From contig DATKPE010000048.1 in assembly GCA_035524335.1 (NCBI GenBank), positions 1 to 45,911 on the forward strand: DNA of 45,911 nucleotides. The letters are read 5' to 3'. The position numbers and the translations under genes were made by a program. This DNA comes from DATKPE01 sp035524335 (GTDB taxonomy: Bacteria; Bacteroidota; Ignavibacteria; UBA10030; SZUA-254). Every line of letters starts with the position of its first letter. Positions within the stretch are counted from its first letter, which is position 1. Below the pieces are notes generated by a model. The model saw only the letters and a program-made list of their open reading frames with translations, had not been told where the DNA came from and did not search any database. This document shows, piece after piece, positions 42,055 through 45,911 of the stretch.

Positions 42055-42092
42055 AAAAAAACCCGCTGTAGTCAGGAAGGTGTGCGGGTTTT
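42055..42092 (-). terminator. Hairpin terminator at the edge of the AT-rich region
   Basis: AAAACCCGC (42058-42066) pairs with GCGGGTTTT (42084-42092), with a 17-base loop. On the minus strand it is followed by a T-run (TTTTTTTGTGG). It could stop minus-strand transcription entering the sigma-like operon, or act in both directions. Confidence 0.6.
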
Positions 42093-42228
42093 GAGAACGG
42101 TAGTTGTTATGGAGAATGATACGGAAAAAAGGGTAAAGACACAACAGGGTGACTGGAGGAAGTTGCCTTCTTCGCCGTTCATGCCGCAATCAAACACGAA
42201 AACCGGAGATGCGGGGAGTGGATCATCC

Positions 42229-42260
42229 AAAATGGCTTGAGCTAACTCAATTGCCATTTT
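42229..42260. repeat. Hairpin with AAAATGGC arms
   Basis: AAAATGGCTTGAG (42229-42241) and CTCAATTGCCATTTT (42246-42260) pair over 13 bases with a two-base bulge and a CTAA loop. It lies near the boundary of the AT-rich segment. Confidence 0.55.
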
Positions 42261-42266
42261 GAGAAT

Positions 42267-42286
42267 CCCGATTGCTGTAGATCGGG
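42267..42286. repeat. Second hairpin, CCCGAT arms
   Basis: CCCGAT (42267-42272) pairs with ATCGGG (42281-42286), with an 8-base loop. It starts six bases after the previous hairpin, making a tandem pair. Confidence 0.45.
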
Positions 42287-42361
42287 ACATGGAGTTGCAT
42301 CGTGGGGAGTATCGGAAGAGGGACAAACTGCGGGTGCGTTACATCATCATATTCTGATCTT

Positions 42362-42382
42362 GTGCGCCAGAAGGGAGTCAAA
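42362..42382 (-). other. Decayed copy of a tRNA-Arg 3' end (att-like)
   Basis: GTGCGCCAGAAGGGAGTCAA resembles the last bases of the tRNA-Arg(ACG) gene as read on this strand (45138-45158: GTGCGCCCAGAGGGAGTCGA). Without gaps, 16 of 20 bases from TGCGCC onward match, including TGCGCC and AGGGAGTC. Both copies have the same orientation and flank the AT-rich gene, as left and right attachment sites of an integrated element would. Confidence 0.5.
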
Positions 42383-42599
42383 GGTTATTATCGACAACCA
42401 ATATATGTCGCGCGGAGAACACATTGTGAATTTCGATGCGTCTTCCCTTATCTACCGGAACATATTATTATAGAATTGCGGTTGATAACGGGAGATATCT
42501 CAGTATAAAAAAGATGATCTTGGTGACATAATCACTTTGGTTTTATAAACTTGGCAGGGAAATCGCTCGAACTACTGAGTGGTTTCTCCACTTAATATA

Positions 42600-42628
42600 T
42601 TGATTAAGATGCACATATTTTTTACTTT
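42600..42628 (+). promoter_or_regulatory. Possible promoter for the GT39-like gene
   Basis: TTGATT (42600-42605), 17 bases, TACTTT (42623-42628). It lies 51 bases before the GTG start. Because the area is AT-rich, a chance match is more likely than elsewhere. Confidence 0.35.
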
Positions 42629-42679
42629 ATTTAACGTATTTAGCGCGAATCCCACATTTCCAGTAATTATCATTGTTCA

Positions 42680-44794
42680 GTGAGAGATCAAAGTCGTAAA
42701 TACATTTTTATAGTCTTGTTGGTTGGCGTTGCTGCTAGGATTTGGGGTATTACCTGGGGCTTACCTGAGTTTTACGAAGAAGGGATTCCGTTCAGGCGTG
42801 CATGGTTATTTTGGAACTGGGGGTCTTCGGGGTTTAATTTTAATCCCGGTTTTTTTGTCTATCCCGCGTTCACCTTCTATTTTCACTTCTTAGTACAAGT
42901 ACTCCACTATATCGTCGGAACACTCCTTGGTACGTATCACAGTCTCACTTCATTTCAACAGTCTTTCGAGGCGAATCCCTCCAGCTTCATCCTGCTCAGT
43001 CGGATTATTACAATCCTTTTCGACATTGGAACAATATTCGTTGTTTATTGTTTGGGTAAGAACGTCGCCAACCGTACTGTGGGGATAATTACATCTCTTC
43101 TAATCGCACTTAATCCGCTTCATGTTCTTGAAGCACACATGATAAATGTCGACACGCCACTCACGTTTTTCGTCGTATTATCTCTCTTTTTCATTGAAAG
43201 GGTCTACTCTGAGCCGAATCGTAGATGGTACATATTATCCGGAATAGCTATAGGATTAGCTGCCGCGACAAAATATAATGGCGCTCTATTGATTCTCGGC
43301 CTTCTCATCGCTCATTCACTAAAATCAAATTCTTTCTCGCAAATTATCGGAAATCTGAAAAAGAGAGAGGTCTGGCTTGCCATTGCTTTATCGGGAATTG
43401 TATTCCTTGTATTCAATCCGTACATCGTTCTCCGATTTAATGACTTTTCAAATTCATTCCGGGATGTGGAACAACATATGGAAGCAGGACATCTTGGTTT
43501 GGATAAAAACACGAGCACAATATCTTATTATTTATTTGATTCTCTTCCCAGTAATATTGGTTGGCCGATGTTGCTCGTGATTGTTGCATCGGTCATAACA
43601 TTCGTGATTCGAAGGGATAGGGCGGGTATTCTTCTGCTTGCATTTCCAGTCATCTACATTGGTCTGATTTCCACGTGGGCCATGCGCGCCGACAGATATA
43701 TTTTTCCTGTGATTCCCATCCTCATCCTCGTTGGCATGGTAGGTATCAATAAATTCCTGGATTTCTTTGGGATAATATATGGAAGATATCGTGCGAAGGG
43801 CAATACGGGAATCTCTTCGCGGACAGTCACATATATCATTGTGGCATCTATTCTTGTCGGGCTCGGACCAACACTAGGAATGATCAAATACGAAAAGTCC
43901 CTTTCTCTGCCTGATACACGCACGACCACTAAACAATGGATAGTGACACACCTCGACCCCACATCGGCGATTGCCACTGGTCCATTCGGCATCGACCTGA
44001 GTAAAGACTCATTTCTTAATCTCCGGATCCCATTCAATGCAGGTGAGACAGAAAAAACCATCCCTTTTTACGATACCCGTTGGTACGAAGATCTCGATCT
44101 TGTAATTACGAGTGATTTTGATTATGGCCGATATCGGCAGGAACCAGAAAGGTTTAGCGAAATTCTGAGGTTTTATGACACCTTGCGATCTAAGTGGAGT
44201 CTGGTCTACCAGACTCAGTCTTCCGACGAAACAATCGGACCAGCATTTTGGTTATATAAACCGTTGAATCAAACGAGTGAATATTTTGACACGGCAATGA
44301 TTCTAAAAGTTTTATCTGTCGCCAACCCGGCCGATATTGATTATTTTTTTGTGAACCTTGCCGATATCCTATCTCTGAAAGGAAAATTTATAAAGAGCGA
44401 TCAGCTTCTGAGAGAGATAGCGCGTATAAAACCTGATGATTCACGAGTTCATCGGGTTTATGCGTTTGTTGAACACAGACTTCGGCATGATGATAATGCG
44501 TTAAGAGAAGTGCAGGCGTATCTCGCGAATAATCCCAACGATGCAAATCAGATAGCACTCGAAGGAGAAATATTTCTCGCTTTAAATAGGGGCGATGAAG
44601 CAGAACAATGCTATCTTATTTCCCTTAAACAGGACCCACATATTGAATCTGCTTATGTCGGATTGAATATGATCTACGCCCATCGGGGTGACACGAAAAG
44701 TATGATTGATATTCTTACCCGACTATTATCTATCCTTCCCAAAAACGGCACAAAAGCCCAAAAGATCCAAGACGTCATTTCTAAACTGAAATAA
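42680..44794 (+). CDS. GT39-like membrane glycosyltransferase with C-terminal TPR repeats
   Basis: The protein has 704 residues. Ten or so membrane helices fill residues 8-400. The N-terminal loop WGITWGLPEFYEEGIPFRRA, the DVDTP-like NVDTPLTFFVVLSLFF and the later AAATKYNGALL are as in GT39/ArnT-type transferases that use lipid-linked sugars. From about 555 the protein carries TPR-like helix pairs (FIKSDQLLREIARIKPDDS, ANNPNDANQIALEGEIFLAL, LKQDPHIESAYVGLNMIYAH). The start is a GTG with no good Shine-Dalgarno, so it is uncertain. Its AT-rich codon use differs strongly from all neighbours, pointing to recent transfer. The sugar and acceptor are unknown. Confidence 0.8.
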   Translation: MRDQSRKYIFIVLLVGVAARIWGITWGLPEFYEEGIPFRRAWLFWNWGSSGFNFNPGFFVYPAFTFYFHFLVQVLHYIVGTLLGTYHSLTSFQQSFEANPSSFILLSRIITILFDIGTIFVVYCLGKNVANRTVGIITSLLIALNPLHVLEAHMINVDTPLTFFVVLSLFFIERVYSEPNRRWYILSGIAIGLAAATKYNGALLILGLLIAHSLKSNSFSQIIGNLKKREVWLAIALSGIVFLVFNPYIVLRFNDFSNSFRDVEQHMEAGHLGLDKNTSTISYYLFDSLPSNIGWPMLLVIVASVITFVIRRDRAGILLLAFPVIYIGLISTWAMRADRYIFPVIPILILVGMVGINKFLDFFGIIYGRYRAKGNTGISSRTVTYIIVASILVGLGPTLGMIKYEKSLSLPDTRTTTKQWIVTHLDPTSAIATGPFGIDLSKDSFLNLRIPFNAGETEKTIPFYDTRWYEDLDLVITSDFDYGRYRQEPERFSEILRFYDTLRSKWSLVYQTQSSDETIGPAFWLYKPLNQTSEYFDTAMILKVLSVANPADIDYFFVNLADILSLKGKFIKSDQLLREIARIKPDDSRVHRVYAFVEHRLRHDDNALREVQAYLANNPNDANQIALEGEIFLALNRGDEAEQCYLISLKQDPHIESAYVGLNMIYAHRGDTKSMIDILTRLLSILPKNGTKAQKIQDVISKLK

Positions 44795-44816
44795 ATTCGT
44801 GGGTATGACCTCCGTA

Positions 44817-44871
44817 TCCTGGTCCATTTTGAGTGATAAAAAATCGATAGATTGTACTCAAAATCAACCAG
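44817..44871. repeat. 17-base inverted repeat pair, possible IS ends
   Basis: CCTGGTCCATTTTGAGT (44817-44833) and ACTCAAAATCAACCAGG (44855-44871) match as inverted repeats at 15 of 17 positions with 21 bases between. The right arm ends 10 bases before the transposase remnant, where the left end of an IS3-type element would be. It could also be a transcript hairpin after the GT39-like gene, though no T-run follows. Confidence 0.45.
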
Positions 44872-44881
44872 GAGAACCCCC

Positions 44882-44989
44882 CTGAAGAAGCGATTCACCG
44901 AAGCACAGATTACCCTCGCTCTGCGGCAGGCCGTGGCCGGCACGCCGGTCGCCGGGATCTGCCGCCGCGACCCGATTTTCTACAATTAG
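44882..44989 (+). pseudogene. IS3-family transposase OrfA remnant
   Basis: The frame reads LKKRFTEAQITLALRQAVAG then TPVAGICRRDPIFYN and a stop, 35 residues. IS3-type OrfA proteins begin KKRFTEAQI..., followed by a CRKhGISeATFYNW helix-turn-helix. Here the ATG has become CTG, about six residues are missing between CRRD and FYN, and the rest is gone. It is a dead fragment that marks past transposition at this island. Confidence 0.72.
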
Positions 44990-45138
44990 GACATCAGGAT
45001 ATCCGGACGAGCATGGTGTATGCGAAGGCGGAGACTGAATCTCTTCGATCGGCTGGCGACCGATTAACGAGAGGACGGAAAGGATGAGAAGATTTTAGGT
45101 GAACAGCTATTCGGAGCGGGAAAAGCGGCGAAAACAAG

Positions 45139-45212
45139 TGCGCCCAGAGGGAGTCGAACCCCCAACCCTCAGCTCCGTAGGCTGATGCTCTATCCAATTG
45201 AGCTATGGGCGC
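45139..45212 (-). tRNA. tRNA-Arg (anticodon ACG)
   Basis: On the minus strand 74 bases fold as a cloverleaf: acceptor GCGCCCA/TGGGCGC (fully paired), D arm GCTC...GAGC, anticodon stem TCAGC/GCTGA with loop CTACGGA (anticodon ACG, a TadA target), variable GGGTT, T arm GGGGG TTCGACT CCCTC. CCA is not encoded. Its 3' end faces the AT-rich island. Confidence 0.97.
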
Positions 45213-45527
45213 GTGAATAACAGCGTGTTTTGCGGATTACGCTTCGGCAAACCTTAAATTATTACCCCCCCCCGGAGTCATCACCATCATCACCAGTCGG
45301 CTTGGTGAATTGTATCCGCAACCCAATATATCAAAAAGGCCGTAGGAATTCAAGCCCGCATCCCAGGTGCCGTATCCCTTCATTCTTTACTGTCCTGTCT
45401 AAAATTCTTTTACCTAAAAGAATATCTCCATCCGGTTGGACGGGAGGTATCACTTCTTTTCATGTGCATCCTCGTCTCCCAAACGTTCCGGCCATATACC
45501 GGTGGAAGAAAAACGGCCGCGCCGGTC
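45213..45527. other. 315-base gap between tRNA-Arg and the GH127-like gene
   Basis: No supported gene. It contains a run of nine C (45265-45273) and a small hairpin ATTCTTTT/AAAAGAAT (45404-45411, 45416-45423) with an ACCT loop. A promoter for the tRNA should lie just above 45212, but none with the common spacing was found. Confidence 0.55.
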
Positions 45528-45911
45528 TTAATTGGTGATCCTTACCTCTCTGATCGTCGTCGGGAGCCAGACCTGCATTTCGTTTTCCCCGCGATTGGCC
45601 CAGATATAATAGGGGATCGCCGTGATCGTCGATTCTTCCATCCGCAGATTGCGCCCGTCCGGCGCGATCACCGCAGTCTCCGCGTTCCCGCGAAGGACGG
45701 TCACCTGCTCGCCAAGAATGCTCTCGGGATGTGTTGTGAATCGCGCATTTTCCGGGAGGACGATGTTCCACGCCTTTCCGTTCCCGTCGGCGCCCTCGAC
45801 ACAATAGACCAGCGGTCCCCTCTGCAGAGCGGTCCGGAGCGTGTCGGCCTTCAGAAGCGGGTTTGCGACTACCCTGTTCACCCGCATCGGCAGATGATAT
45901 TCCACCACGTC
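45528..45911 (-). CDS. GH127-like (DUF1680) glycoside hydrolase, C-terminal fragment
   Basis: Only the last 127 codons are in the window; the gene continues past 45911. LRTALQRGPLVYCVEGAD and TAIPYYIWANRGENEMQVWL are characteristic of the C-terminal beta domain of DUF1680/GH127 proteins, several of which are beta-L-arabinofuranosidases. The N-terminal catalytic barrel is not visible. Together with the GH31 and esterase genes it points to degradation of plant- or microbe-derived glycans, though these are not neighbours. Confidence 0.82.
   Translation of the reverse strand, partial: DVVEYHLPMRVNRVVANPLLKADTLRTALQRGPLVYCVEGADGNGKAWNIVLPENARFTTHPESILGEQVTVLRGNAETAVIAPDGRNLRMEESTITAIPYYIWANRGENEMQVWLPTTIREVRITN

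Larger units (their letters stand above)
42093..42679. other. 587-base gap without a supported gene; left edge of the island
   Basis: No convincing protein frame is seen on either strand; the short frames here (for example 42072-42326 minus) lack a recognisable family or ribosome site. It holds two hairpins (42229-42286), a decayed tRNA 3' end (42362-42382), a GAGATATCTC palindrome, and a possible promoter at 42600-42628. Base use shifts from GC-rich to AT-rich across it. Confidence 0.6.
44795..45138. other. 344-base gap with IS remnant, between island gene and tRNA
   Basis: No intact gene is seen. It contains a 17-base inverted repeat pair (44817-44871) and a broken IS3 orfA start (44882-44989). 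The stretch 44990-45138 down to the tRNA 3' end shows nothing recognisable. Confidence 0.6.

Noticed and set aside
42072..42326. 84-residue minus-strand frame in the island edge
   Set aside because: No family, no ribosome site, and its end runs into the terminator hairpin.
45281..45296. CATCACCATCATCACC short repeat
   Set aside because: Too short and irregular to be a CRISPR or meaningful tandem repeat; no CRISPR array was found anywhere in the window.

Overview
The window is GC-rich bacterial chromosome with tightly packed genes (many TGATG or ATGA overlaps) and a single clearly foreign-looking AT-rich patch near the right end. The gene families suggest the FCB assemblage, in the neighbourhood of Bacteroidota, Ignavibacteria and Chlorobi: a Wzi-like outer membrane protein, a TMEM260/DUF2723 glycosyltransferase, and secreted GH31 and GH127 enzymes. 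The promoters agree with this. Twelve intergenic regions carry a pair spaced as in -35/-10 promoters with exactly 17 nt between hexamers; read another way this is TTG-N20-TAnnTT, close to the Bacteroidota-type TTTG/TAnnTTTG promoter. The species is not identifiable by eye.

Bases 1-9950 form one long plus-strand run. It holds an envelope polysaccharide cluster (polyprenyl-phosphate sugar transferase, Wzi-like barrel protein, dolichol-phosphate-mannose-synthase-like GT2, a GT2 fused to a decayed sugar-phosphate transferase, and at the end a Wzx-type flippase). Interleaved are housekeeping genes: accA, a methyltransferase, a hotdog thioesterase and nadC. Bases 10070-12243 hold a DUF1385 membrane protein and prfA; tadA converges on prfA from the other strand.

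Bases 12825-20369 are an arginine regulon: argD on the minus strand, divergent from argC-argJ-argB-argR-argG-argH. A 36-bp near-perfect palindrome between argD and argC holds two ARG-box-like arms and two face-to-face promoters, so the ArgR made by the operon can close both directions at once. argF is absent. Bases 20425-26400 encode a secreted GH31 glycosidase with carbohydrate-binding-like C-terminal modules and a large secreted esterase-like hydrolase.

Bases 26407-28916 (minus) are a DUF362 protein and a natural NapH-NapG-type iron-sulfur fusion. Then come a dCMP deaminase, an untracked 52-residue membrane protein, a lipoprotein glutathione peroxidase, a TMEM260-type transferase, a tRNA-Arg(TCG), a two-domain response regulator with a predicted leaderless mRNA, a CheY-like receiver with an orphan GspE-like ATPase, two small exported proteins, an AlkD-like glycosylase, and a divergent sigma-like/anti-sigma pair.

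From about 42.1 kb the sequence becomes AT-rich. One large GT39-like/TPR membrane protein sits between a decayed copy of a tRNA 3' end (42362-42382) and an intact tRNA-Arg(ACG) (45139-45212), with an IS3 orfA remnant beside it: a small tRNA-associated island. The window ends inside a GH127-like gene.
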